Assembly: GCF_901933205.1 (NCBI RefSeq)
Contig: NC_044573.1
Span: 49,657,493-49,721,492, forward strand
Reading direction: 5' to 3'
Length of the DNA: 64,000 bases
Source of the DNA: Camarhynchus parvulus
Lineage: Eukaryota; Chordata; Aves; Passeriformes; Thraupidae
Part shown: one piece after another, positions 47,201 through 59,500 of the stretch
Numbering within the stretch: position 1 is the stretch's first letter
Layout: each line of letters opens with the position of its first letter
Translations under genes and position numbers: made by a program
The notes under the pieces: model-generated
What the model was told of the DNA's origin: nothing
Databases searched by the model: none
The model's input: the letters and a program-made list of their open reading frames with translations, nothing else

Positions 47201-50200
47201 TTGAGATTCAGCTGCAGAGAATGCTGGAGAGTGGCAATGAGGGTTTCATCAAGTATCTGTCCATTGGATTGGGCTTTTTTCTTAGGCATCCTTCTGAGTG
47301 AGTCTGTTCTGGATGGCGGCAAAGGTGGCTTCTTTGCCTTTTTCAGTGAGATGTTTCTTGCAAGGGATTTGTCGCCTTGGCCTGAGTGGTCATCCTGAAG
47401 TTTCTTCTCCTTTCCTTCAAAGACATTTATCACGCTGTCTCTGGGGTTCTCAAAACCATTAGTACTGTTGCATGGCATGTCTGCCTTCAGTCCAGAGTCC
47501 ATATGCATGGAGCCATAATAGCCATCATGGTCCACAGAATACAGGGAAGCAGAATCATCCCTGACTGATGTCCTCTCCAGGCTACTGCTGCTCAGGTTGC
47601 TACGGGGCGTGGCACAGCCTGGTGGTGTACAAACCACCTTGCGTGAAGGGGTCTCACTGCTCTCTGAAGACTTGTACAACCAGTGCTCTGTGCTACTCAC
47701 TGCTGCCTGTGCTCGCTCCCCAGAATAGCTGGATTCGCTCCGACCATCGCTGTCCTGGGAAGGGCTTGCTAAAGCAGCGGTGTTCCTACAGCTGTAGCTC
47801 ATGCTCTGCGACCCAGCCTCTGCATTCCCAGGAGTGCTTAGAGAGACAGCGGAGTCACCGAGAGAAAGCATCATGACAGTGTTAGATGGGATGGTATCTG
47901 AAGTCTGTGAGTGACGTGTGGAGCTACTCTCACTCCAGTTACCACTTGAAGAATGGTGATCTTCTTTCCCACTTACTGCACTGCTGGCAGCAGGATTGTC
48001 TCTTGGATTTGGAAAGGCAGTGGAGCTTGACATTTTACTATCCAATGATCCAACACTCTGGGCAGCATGAATAAGGATAACTTCCGAGGAGGATGACAGT
48101 GTTGCATTGGGTATGATGCTTGTTGAGTAAGTGGCATGAGGAGAGACCACACATGCTGGGCTTGAGGACTTCTCGCTGTCACAGCTTCTCACCTCTTGGG
48201 ACTTTGGTCTTGACAGGGTCCCTATTGTGGGATTACTCCTCAGATGCACAACACTATCATCCACTTGCAATTTACTTATCTGGTGGGGTAAAGTGCCAGC
48301 AATGTCGTCTGTCTGTCTCGACATCATGCTCTGTGTCTGATCTAGGGACTGCAGAGACACTCTCGCACCAACCCGAGGCAAGCTGTGAAAACCCATGTCA
48401 CTATTTTGGCGAGAAGCAAATATAACTGCAGCAGAATCACTCATCACCGACATGTTTCCAGATGAGCTGGAGAACTGAGACATCTGGGCTGCAATGCCTT
48501 GTCCTTTCTGTGCTCGTATTCTTCTCATTGAAGGTGGCACAACTTTAACTTCCTCTGTCTGGCAGCTGGTGTCCTTGGTTTCAGAGCGCTGCATGGCAGA
48601 ACGATAGCTGTCTAGTCTCCCTAGCGTGGAACAGTGATCTGGGACATACATGGAATGCCCTCGGAAATCACTTTGGCCAGTACCAACTGCTGGAGTCAAA
48701 AATAAAATAATTATTTCCTGAAGCGCAAATTCACATTTATCTTCTCATTCATTTAAAAAATATAGCAACCTAGCAAACTGCTCCATCCCCATGCTCCTGC
48801 AGGTTTATGCCCCCTGAAGAAGAATCTGAAACAATGGATTTTGCAGAGGCATCATCTGTTTTCTGCATTTCTCTTCCCTTTTTCCTTATTACCAGGAACC
48901 TTCTGCTTACAGAATCATCTGTGTTCCAGCCGCACATTCGACACATGAAATCCTCTGTTTATGACATGGTAATAATTTCCATAGTAATCAGTTGTGTCAG
49001 AAACCAAGTAGTACTGTTTGACTTCCAGTAGGCAACGCAGCAGGAACAGACAAAAGCTTGAGAAATGTGAAGTGTATTCCCATGCTAATGCCTCATGCAA
49101 TAAAGAAAAGGGGAAGGAAATCTGGAGACTAATATGAATAAAAGGATCTACTTTTTACCAGCATTACACTTCAGAAAAAAATATTTCAGGAGACACAGAT
49201 AGCTCTCCAAGTCCTGCAATTTGTCTGAAAGAATGCTAATACATGGAAAGATGCATTGTTTTACCACAAGTAATACATACGCTATAACAGCAGTCATTAT
49301 CCAACACTGCAAAGAAAACCATTAGGTAACATTTCTCCATACAAGTACTTTCTGTTTATCATAAGGAAAACTGATAAGAAATGAGGAAAAGAAACAGCTG
49401 GTGTTGATGGTTGTCTCATCCTCAGCACCATCAGGAAATAAAAAAAAAAACCCTTTTTCTAAAAGAAGGAATGATCACATATCGACATAACTCCCCCCAA
49501 CGCCCAACTTTGAAGACAATGGAAAATCAATTTTAGTTCAATATATAGTTATCACTGGGTCAACAGGAAGGATTTTAGGGCTGTTTTAAATTTACAGTTT
49601 TATTGGTAGCTGGCTTTTAAAATCACAAACCAAAGGACTGTTTTAAAATTAGTCTGTGTAAGGCTGTTGCTTTTGAATTCAGTTGCATTGCTGTATAAAT
49701 AGCAAGAGTGAGGCAAGCATGCTGCTGGAGATGCTGGTAAGGATGCTACACATATGTCACTGTGGGGGAGAACTGGTTATTTCAAGTCTCTGCCTTAGTG
49801 AGTCTCAGGAGCAATAAAGTAGCATGCCTGAAAGGAATGTTCTCCTTTCATATTTACTATATGAAACTGCATTGGGAGGATAGGTATTCTTATCATGCAG
49901 CTTTAAAAACACCACTTAAAAGGACATTTAATCATCTTCATTCTTGGCAGGCAAAAGAGGCATTTAGGGTAAGGAAAAGAGGGCTCTGAAAAGGCTACCG
50001 TTAAAGCAGCACACACAAAAAAGATTGTTTACTTCTTTTCCTCAGGCATGTAAGTAGTCTTTCAGCAGCTTGAAGCCTAGTTAGCTTGCTTTGTGAAAAT
50101 TCTCTTGCTCTCACAAAAAATGCAGCCTCTTTCTGCTTCTGGTAGATGCTTGCTGCAAAGCTAGATACTCAAGATCCTGGCAAATGTCTTGGATAATCTA

Positions 50201-50515
50201 ATATGAGATACTGTCAGAACAGATGGACTACTGCAGCCAACCAAGAGAGAGATTTGCATATTCTGTATACAGTTATTAAGAACCGTACAGTAAGAAAAAT
50301 AATCATCCTTTCCAGGTGTATTTTTTCTATGGAATCAGTGCATCCCTTTGGTTAAGACAAAGAAAAACATCAAAATAGACATTACAAATGTTTCTGGAAC
50401 CATGACATAACCAATTTTAACTGTTGGTCAATTAAAAATATCTGGTAACAAAAATCTGCATGCCAAGATACGTAAATAACGAAAGAGATGGGATATTTTT
50501 CTTCTTCTGCCACTG

Positions 50516-50565
<50 letters not shown>

Positions 50566-53500
50566 GATGAGATAAAAGGATTGGTGGAGAATAAAGCTGT
50601 CAGCATCACAGCAAGTATCTAATACTGTCACACACTGACCTGTGGCTGAGAGCATTTTTATGTGTTATGTCTATACTGTATTCACAGAGGAAGCTAAATG
50701 CACCCTCTTTCACAAGTAGTGTAATGCAGATGGGTGTTTTATGTCTGTTCAAAATGTTACTGCTAGAGAAGGTAAATGGCGAAGTGAATCAATGCTGGAC
50801 TTGCTAACCTCACCTTCCCCTTCCAAAACAAGGAGAGTTAGAATCATTTATTGGGACATACTGTTCACAGCAAATGCACAGTGATATCTGAAAAAGAAAA
50901 TTAATGGCACTGAATAAAAAAGCCACTGAATAGAGGAGGCCACTGATGGCTATACCAAAATGCCTGGTGCAGCAGCTCCTGCCCCTTCCCTTGGGACACA
51001 CCCCAACAGAGCCTGGGCACTGCTGGCTGCCCCAGTCAGAGCAGCACACTAACAAGAGGGCAGCATCAACAACGAGCTGCAGGATGCTGCTGAGAACCAG
51101 TGCTTACCCTGGGTTTCTTACCAGAATAGATGTCATTTATGGTCCAGCCTAATATGCTATGGGAAACTGCATAAATTAAGTCAACAGCAGCAAAGGTTCC
51201 CAACCTCAATACTGCAGGGAAGCCCACTGCAGGGAAGCCCATCAGGGCAAGTCTTTGCACTGGTGTGAAGACTGGTCTCTTCCAGTTTGAATGATTCAGA
51301 GCCCAAATAAACATAGGATTATGGAGGGCAAGACTGCCCAGCTTCAGACATATAAACTACAGGGCTACATCCTTCAAGTGTTCCATGGGCTATGGTCAGG
51401 GAAGGAATTTTCCATTCTTGTTACTATTACAGGAACATAACTTTGAGGTTTCAAATTGTGGGTTTTTTTTAGAAAAGTAGCATATTCTGAAACTCTATCA
51501 GCTTTGGTTTTGGCTTTACATGTATGCACAATCTCATGCAAAGCTGTGAGGATTTACTCTTTTTATAGTTCTGTTTTCTGAAGAGGGACAACAGAAATCT
51601 GCAGGGAAAATGGTTCAAAAAACCAACCAGAGGAACATTTAAGACTCAGGTATACTGGTAAAATGCTGAGGTGTTTATGATTTTGGTAAAATTCAGAGGA
51701 GGGTAGCAAGGAGTATTTTATTTGCAACTTACAAATGCACTGTAAAACCCTCAATCACTTCCAGAGTAATACTGGAAAGTAAGGACTTTCAAACCCCCTT
51801 AAAATCTTTGTTGGTACTACAGATAGAAGACAATCCCATTCTAAGGGACAGCTCAAACCTCTGACTAAGTACACTGATAATGCTAGGTTTGTCAGAAAAT
51901 ACCTACTTTAATAGCAATCAAAAGATAGAAGATATCTGCAACACCAAAATCCTTGAACAGAATGAGATCTCGTAAAGAATACCATCTGTAAGTCCATCTA
52001 GTTGCAGGGACAATGTGTGAGCAGACAGCAGCAAAAAATGCTGCAGAACCAGACATCAGGTTACAGATGCTGAACATTATGAAGTCAGAAGCAGCTGCAA
52101 ACTGGGTGCATGATAGATGTGGCTGAAAGTAACAATTATCCTGTCTGCCTTTTGCATTATTCTGTGTCCAGCAGCACTGCAGTCAGTGCTATGTCCACCA
52201 TAGGAGACCTGTAACTATGCTCTTTTCTTTTTCATTACCCTATTACGCTGCAGCAAATCTCTCCTAATTAGGGCAAATGCTCTTCACTCATGTGCATGTT
52301 TAGTGCAGGCTCCAGCAGCTAGTAAAGAACGCCCACTCTGTGGATTCTGGTAGTCACTGGTGTTTCTCATTAGTGAGGACAGGGATCAAGAATGACGAAT
52401 TTGGCAAATTTGATGGGGAAGAAAGTGTGTCTGCATATAATCCCTGGGGCCTAGCTACTAGCAGCCCTGCTGTGACTCCAGCTGATCTGGTGGCACCAGC
52501 AGTTTGTTGCAGAGAATCACATGAAAGGTCCTCTGCATTGAAATGAGAGTGGAAAACTGAGGGTTTGAAAAGATAAACAGCGTGTGTTGGTGTCACAAAG
52601 CAGATGCCTGTTTCAACGAGAACAAAGAAGTTCTCTTCTGACTAACCATTTCTGATGTAAGCACTTGTCTCTTAAGCCACAGGCACATTCCTAAGGTGTG
52701 TTGCTCCCACTGCCTCCTCATGCCCCACCTAGCAATCCTCCTGCAAACCTGGTAAACTGGCTAGAGTCACTGTGCAGGCATCACAGTTCAGTGTTACAAA
52801 AAAACCCCCAGAGATTCTTATTTTGTTTTACTCTAGCAATTAGAAACTGAGTGATTTTAACAGATACTCAACAAGAAACAGACAAGTACACTGGGCTTAG
52901 GGCAATTTTAAGGAATTTTCACTGTGCTCCATGAAGCATCTGCAATCTCTCATGGGGGAAGAAAAATATTGCAGTGAGTGAATCCTGTGAAACTTTTCAG
53001 TACTGCCAGCTAAAAAAATTCCTGAATACTTGCCCATATCATTGCCACCCTGAGAGGGAGAATTCTGATGTAAATATCAGGAATTCAAGTTTTCTTGATT
53101 CTGTTAATTTCTCTAACCCAACAGCCTCTGGTGAAGTTTATATTCTTGGCATCTGTGTTTTTCATCCTCCCAATATCAAAAAGCAGATTATACCTGCTTT
53201 CTAACATCTGATATATAGGCAGGTAGTGAGTGCTGGAAACGTACAATCATGAAAAACTACAGGTGGAAACCCAGTGTTAGTCAAAAGGCACAGTAACTTT
53301 GAAACAGAGATATTCTCTCCAAAGACTGCTGAAGTTCCAAACAGAAGCAGGTGCAGAATTACTTGGCTGGAACAGCTGTGTATTTGTGTGGTATTTGTGT
53401 AGGACCAGTGGGTATCTGGGACTTTTGTTACCCATGGGACCTGTAACTTGAGTGACTGCTAGCCCTGGAGGGAACTAATTGGAGAAGAGTATCAATTAAG

Positions 53501-56500
53501 ACCGTTTTTAATAGAACAGCTGAGTTTCCAAAGATCAGAAGGACTCATTTGCCCCCAGGTTGCTGAGATGGAATTGCTCCCTCTCAGTCATGTCAACGGA
53601 GATCTTCAACAGTCCCAAATGACAGCTGAGACACCAACTGAGGTGAGGTACCACGAGGAGTCTGAGCTGCACAGCAAGAAAGCAAATGAAGGACTGACAC
53701 TTAATGTGTCAGTCGTTTCCATCCCAATGACTGACATGAGATCCTACAGGTGAGAGTGAGCTACTGAAAAAGTGAGGTAGGAAAATAAGCTGAAAAAACT
53801 GTATGAGGTCATTCTGACCCTTTGAACCTTTAGGTCAAGAAGGGGAAAATAAAGTACATAGGGCAAGAAAATCACAGAACCAAAAAGACTATGAATTGCA
53901 TCTGTAAGATGTAAAAAAAGGATTGGATCTGTAAGATAGAAAAAAAAATTTAAGTAATCCAAAGGAAGTACACAAAAAGCATAAAATTAGAAGACATTTT
54001 TGGAAACCAAGAGGACAGAAACTTTGTTGGAATAAAAAAAACCATCAAAATGCCTGTCAGAAGAGGGAGGAAAAAAAAGGTGGAAAAATTGAAGATGTTT
54101 TCCTGTCCTCTGTTTTGGTGAGGAATGTTTATTAGGAACTGTGGTGGAACTGACAGTGAGGTCTGAGACCTGCTCTTCCTGCAAGACAGAGAAGGAGTCT
54201 GGGACACCTGAAGCTGCCCACTGGTGTCTGGGACTGCACTGGTGCAGAGCTCTGCAGAAACACTCACAACCAGGTAACTTGGAACTTCCACAAAAACAAA
54301 GTCAGTCTGAGCCAAACCCTAGAGCACTGACACAAAGAAGGGACCATAGAAAGGTGGAAACAATTTTGCTGCCTTTACTTCATCTGGAGAGTTGGAATGC
54401 GTGAAGGGAGCTGATGATAACCAGCTAACAAGAGCCAACAAATGAGCAAGGCCAGTAACAGGTTCTTCCAGAGAGGTGCTCATCTCTACCAAACTTCTGT
54501 TTGGGAATCATCTTGTCTGAGGAAAGAATACAGGTTTGCATATAAGGTACCATCTGAAGAAGACATCTAGAGACAATGGATAATGGCAACAGAGCAGAGA
54601 AACCAAGAGCACTTGAAGTAAAACGTCTCAAAGTTTCTTGCTCCTTCTGCTGTTTTGACCCAACACTGACTCCATTAAATATGTATGTAATATTTATGTT
54701 CTGTAAGACAAGGAAGGTAATTCAGAAGTATGCAGAACTAATTCTTCTTCATTGCTGTGTTTGGCAGAGAGAAGAATGCTTTGCCTTCTCCTGTTACTTT
54801 GGTGTCTCTGCTAAATAGTATTGAAAGGGTGCTGCAGTTAAAAAGCAACTTCAAAAAGGAACTGCCACCTCTAAACTGGTAGACACTTCACATTCTTACT
54901 ACGTCTCAGAATCCCATCTATCACGTTGCATTTTATTAATGCAGAATTTTCCAGTCTGCACAGAGAGTCTGGTTCATCACAGGAAGACACCTGTGAAAAC
55001 ACAAGAGCATTTCAATGCTAAAAAGCAGGAATGTTTAAAGATACTTTGAGCACATGGGTGAAGTTAATGTTTCCTTTCAGTATGTCTGGCTAAGTTCTAT
55101 GAGGGCACCACATCCAGTGAGCTCAGGCCAGCAGCCAGTGCAGGCTTTCTCTTCTGCTTGGTCTCCTGTTCCAAGGACCCAAAGCAGCCAAGGGAGAACC
55201 CCAGCAGCTTGGCCTCACAAAAGTTCTTCCAGGCTCTCTCACAAGAAATGAAAATAGTCCAAGCCTGGTTGAAGCTTTGAGATTCTCTCAAGTTTCTGTT
55301 CCCTTCTGAAGGATAAACAAGAGGTTACAAGAATCTGCTGTATATGTTGATTATTTAGCCTGCACGCAGCAACTCTAGTGTACCAAGGGATTTTAATCTT
55401 TGTGCAAATATTATAGCCATTCACAGCAATGCTTTAGGGGAGAAACAAAGAGATTTATTCAGCTGAAACCACAGGGAGAATGTCAATAGGCATAATGCAA
55501 TTGCTTGATTTGGAGTTCAGTCCGGATACTTGTTCCGATCAAATGAACTGTGGAATGTCTTAAAACAACTCCTTGTTTGTTTTGGGACAGCGTAAGAGAA
55601 ATAGGGAACAGACTGCTACAGAAATATTTGCGGAGTGACAGAGGAGAAAAGGCAGAAAGTGCACTGAACAGGGATGGGGAGACTTGCAGCTATTCCCAGC
55701 CCTGCCAGCAGCCTGGTGGCTGAAGGTTGCTTCACTGCAGCATGTCTGGTTTCCCCAGGTGTAAGATGAAGACACTATCACTCTTTTCTAGTTCACCTTC
55801 TGTCTTGTGACGGAAACCAATATGCTAAGAGGATGGATACTGCTGTCACAGAGTTCTCCTGGCATACAATTTGCTCCCTGGAAGAGATACAACCATGGAA
55901 GTAACATGGAGCTCCTCAGACAAGTTATGCCCTAAGGCAGATGGCTAAAGCCCTATGTGCCTGCAGGTTAGGGGCAAGGGAACCATCCAGAGAGACCTAC
56001 TACAGTGGGATACTGCCAGTCCACAATTTAAAATAGGAGCCAAGGAAAACTTTCAAGCAGTGCAACATGAAATGCGCTCAGCACAGACATGAAAGATGAA
56101 AATCAAGGTAAAACTTGTCACCTTTAGTGAACAGATTGGCAAAGGTCATAAACTTCTTTGAAGGTATTAATTGAAGAATTCTTTTTACGATAGATGCCAA
56201 CTGCATTCTCAGTTTACTCCACCAAATACAACTACAGTCAATGTTTTCAAGTATGAAACATCTTTTTTGAAGTGTTCACAAATGTAACCTTAACATTTTG
56301 TAAATGCTTTCTTGAAGCAGAGGATTCCCATGGCAGGAAACTGTTTCTTTACAGATGCTGAAGGAGCACAGTTCCACTCACAAATTTCTCTGCACGTAGT
56401 TGTCTCTTTCTTGGCTTTCTCTGTGCCTAACCCTCTAGCTCATTTCAAACCCATCCAAACAAGCCACAGATTTTTGCTTCTGTTTCTGAAAAATCCAGAA

Positions 56501-59500
56501 AAATAACCAAGAACTGAAAACATAATCAAAAAAGAAAGAGCTGCAACATGCAAGGTGGTACAACTTACTGAAATCATCAATATGTGAGATGATTTCACAT
56601 GTAAAGCACCAAAATTAAGTTCTGCCAGACTATTTTAAAACATATTCTTCCTCTACGGAGAGAAAAAAAAGGCAGGGAAGAATATTTTTATCTGTGAAGT
56701 TATAATCTGGGAAGAACTGAAATAATTTTTTAAAAAATAAAATAACATAATTTAAATCAAAGAATTCTGCAATAAGTGTCTGAAAGATCTGCCAAAATTC
56801 AGATTGCTTCATCAGCTTTGAATTCACATCTGCTACCAAGTGGGAAGGAGATAAGTCACATTTACACTACCTCAGGCAGTCCTCCTTCTTAATAAGCGCA
56901 ACTTACCTGGGTTTATTAGCTTTTCCATATATTCTAAAGGAAGTTCCCTTTCCTTTAGAATATATGGAATAGCTAATAAACCCAGGTAAGTTACTACCAA
57001 TCATGTAACACTGACACTTAAGGGGTTGCCAACGCTGAACTGGAAAAAAGGTTTTTCACTCTTGATGCAATCCTTGGCAGGTTCAGGGAGGCATCCATGA
57101 ATTGATTTACTCCACTAAGTAATTACTCATAAGCCAATAGGTCTGCCCACTTTAGTTTTGCTTTGGTGAACATCCTGGAGAAGATGACCAAATATGAAGG
57201 AAAGGATTAAAGTCCAGACACCTTATATCCCTGCAGATTTTCATTGTACCAGTACACCATTTTCCAAACACCTTGTTCCCTTTAACAGATGGAAGTGAAC
57301 AGATTAAAGGTCCCAGCTTCCCAATGCAAGAGGTGGTAAGGAGGCACACACATATTTGGAACTGAAATAGGCTATCAGACTGTATTTGGTTTCATGAGCA
57401 CTGGTGATGATATTAGTCGAGTAATGATAAGCAGTGACAATGAACAGTGGATGGAATACAGTTCTGATGAGCCATACCTAGCTCCTTTTGTATGTTGTCA
57501 GGGATTCCTGTAATAGTCTTTCTCCTTTTGACTTTCTTCGGCCGTCTTACCACCGTGTCTGTGTAAATTAGAGACCGCCGAATGCTGGCCTGGCGGTCGA
57601 AATTCTCCCCTAATACATGGTAGAACAAGCAAAGCAACATTACTTCCAAGCACACTGACATCATGCACTTTCTTCCACTAGTTTTGTTGTAGAAATGGAA
57701 AAAAAGGCATTAATAAATGGTGTTAGCTTGGTCTTACAATGAAGGTTTACACTGAAGGAAGATACAGCACACTGTCACAGTAAGGCTTTAGACAAAAATA
57801 TCCATTACACAATACTGGATGTTTTAAAAGGAATTTTGACCTCCTGAGCCCAATTCATATTTGGTGAGAGCAGCTCTAATTCCACAAGCAAAGAGAATCC
57901 TTGCTTTTATTTGGCCCTTCATAGCTTTTTCTGTGGTTTTTTATTAATTTATTTTTAAGTAATGAGCTGCAGAAAAAGCAAATCTGCTCATGAAAATGAA
58001 GGATCACAATGGTTTATGCAGGAACAGACACTGCTATTGGCAACAGCTATTACGATGCCTTTGCACAGCTCCATCATTAATTCGCATGAGGCCCTTTTTT
58101 TCATTCCAAGTTCCTCTGAACCTGTCAAGTGTACTGCATTTCTGGTGTTGATCTTTTAGCACGAATACAAATAAGAACTACAGAGCACACAGAGATCAAA
58201 CTGATCTCGTGGACTCATAAATATTTCAGGGTGAAAGCTGCTTAAAATTGAAACTTTACAGATGATTGTAAAAATATACAATGCCAAGAGCTAAAAAACG
58301 TAAGCGCACTTTGCCAGACAAAGCCTTATGATGACCATGTGCTGTATCATAATGGGACCCAGAAGCACCACTATCATAAAGAAGCTTTTCTTTAGGAATT
58401 CACTTTTGTTTAGAGGTTTATAATTTGGCCATTTCACTAGCAGTAAGATAAAGATTGTACTATAGATCGTGAGCTAATTCTCTACCACTTCTAAAACTTT
58501 AACAGCTACCCCCTGTAGGTCACATGTAAGTTCCCTTTTTACAAGTTTAAGCATTTTAAAGCACTGCTCAATGTCCTTTAGATGATCCATTTAAAACTTA
58601 AAGGCAGGAAAACCTTGATATACATTGCACATGTTTTTTTCCATTTTATACTTTTTTTTGAAAGTTGATGACCAAATTATTTACCTCTAAAAAGTGATTT
58701 ATGCACGATAACTAATACATCATAAAAATTACCCCTGGCTGACTGCACATCAGTACGATGTGTGTCGTGCAAGTAGCATAGAAAACCTCATTACCTCTAT
58801 AACAGCTAAAGACACAGTCATTTATTGAAGTACAGCATGTGGACTTGTGAAAATGCAAGGAAAAAAATGCAGCATTTTCATTTACCATGTTGTAAATATA
58901 AAGACTCTGACTCTGTTTGACCAGAGCCTTGACCACGGGCCGCACTCTACTTTTGCTGAGTAGAATCCTTGCAGTTACAAAATGCCAGTTTTGTCCAACT
59001 TTTGGATTGACTGAAGTCAGATTAAGGTAGGAGGGGAAGCCCATGGGAACTATAAAATTGAGAGCTATGGATCCCACTGGCTTAGAAGTCCTGAAATATT
59101 GAGACAGACTATCCACTGTCTTGGGCAGCACCACTATTAGGATGTTAGGACCCGTATAGGCAAAAGTCAGGACATTAGGCTATCCTGTCCTGCAGGATGA
59201 TAAAAATAATTCTAACCACGTTATATAAATCCAACAGATTTGAAGCAGAAAGTTTTGCATCTCTGAACATATCTTTATCAACTCAAAGGCTGACAATCAT
59301 GCCCAAGATGGTGCGTTACAAGAAAATTGTAATGTAGCTTTGAATAAAGCCTTGGAATAAAACATAAGTGGTAAGCAGAGGGTGCAAACAATGAGAGAGT
59401 CTTTCACATGAAGGCTCAGACAGCACAAACAGGATGACCGTGGAGAAATATTACTGTGCCAAATGATCCACAGTAACTTGTTCCAAATGAGCTACCTAGA

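Larger units (their letters stand above)
48690..57477 (-). other. NHSL1 intron (8.8 kb)
   Basis: It holds an (AC)n microsatellite at 50520-50562, a 15-bp tandem duplication at 51211-51240 and a striking 43-bp inverted repeat at 56900-56992. No exon, CR1 or LTR was recognised. Confidence 0.8.

Noticed and set aside
45156..48425. Many open frames on both strands over the large NHSL1 exon
   Set aside because: They are shadows of the real frame, kept open by its Ser/Pro-rich codon composition.
48690..48699. ATG (MTP) as the start of the large NHSL1 exon
   Set aside because: These bases are intron, upstream of the acceptor at 48690. The exon joins in phase to exon B, so it is internal.
50382..50655. 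Minus-strand frames with long Cys-Val repeats
   Set aside because: They are translation of the (AC)n microsatellite, not protein.
58712..59134. 140-codon minus-strand frame in an NHSL1 intron
   Set aside because: No recognised domain, no acceptor/donor pair that fits NHSL1 phases, and a length within chance expectation.
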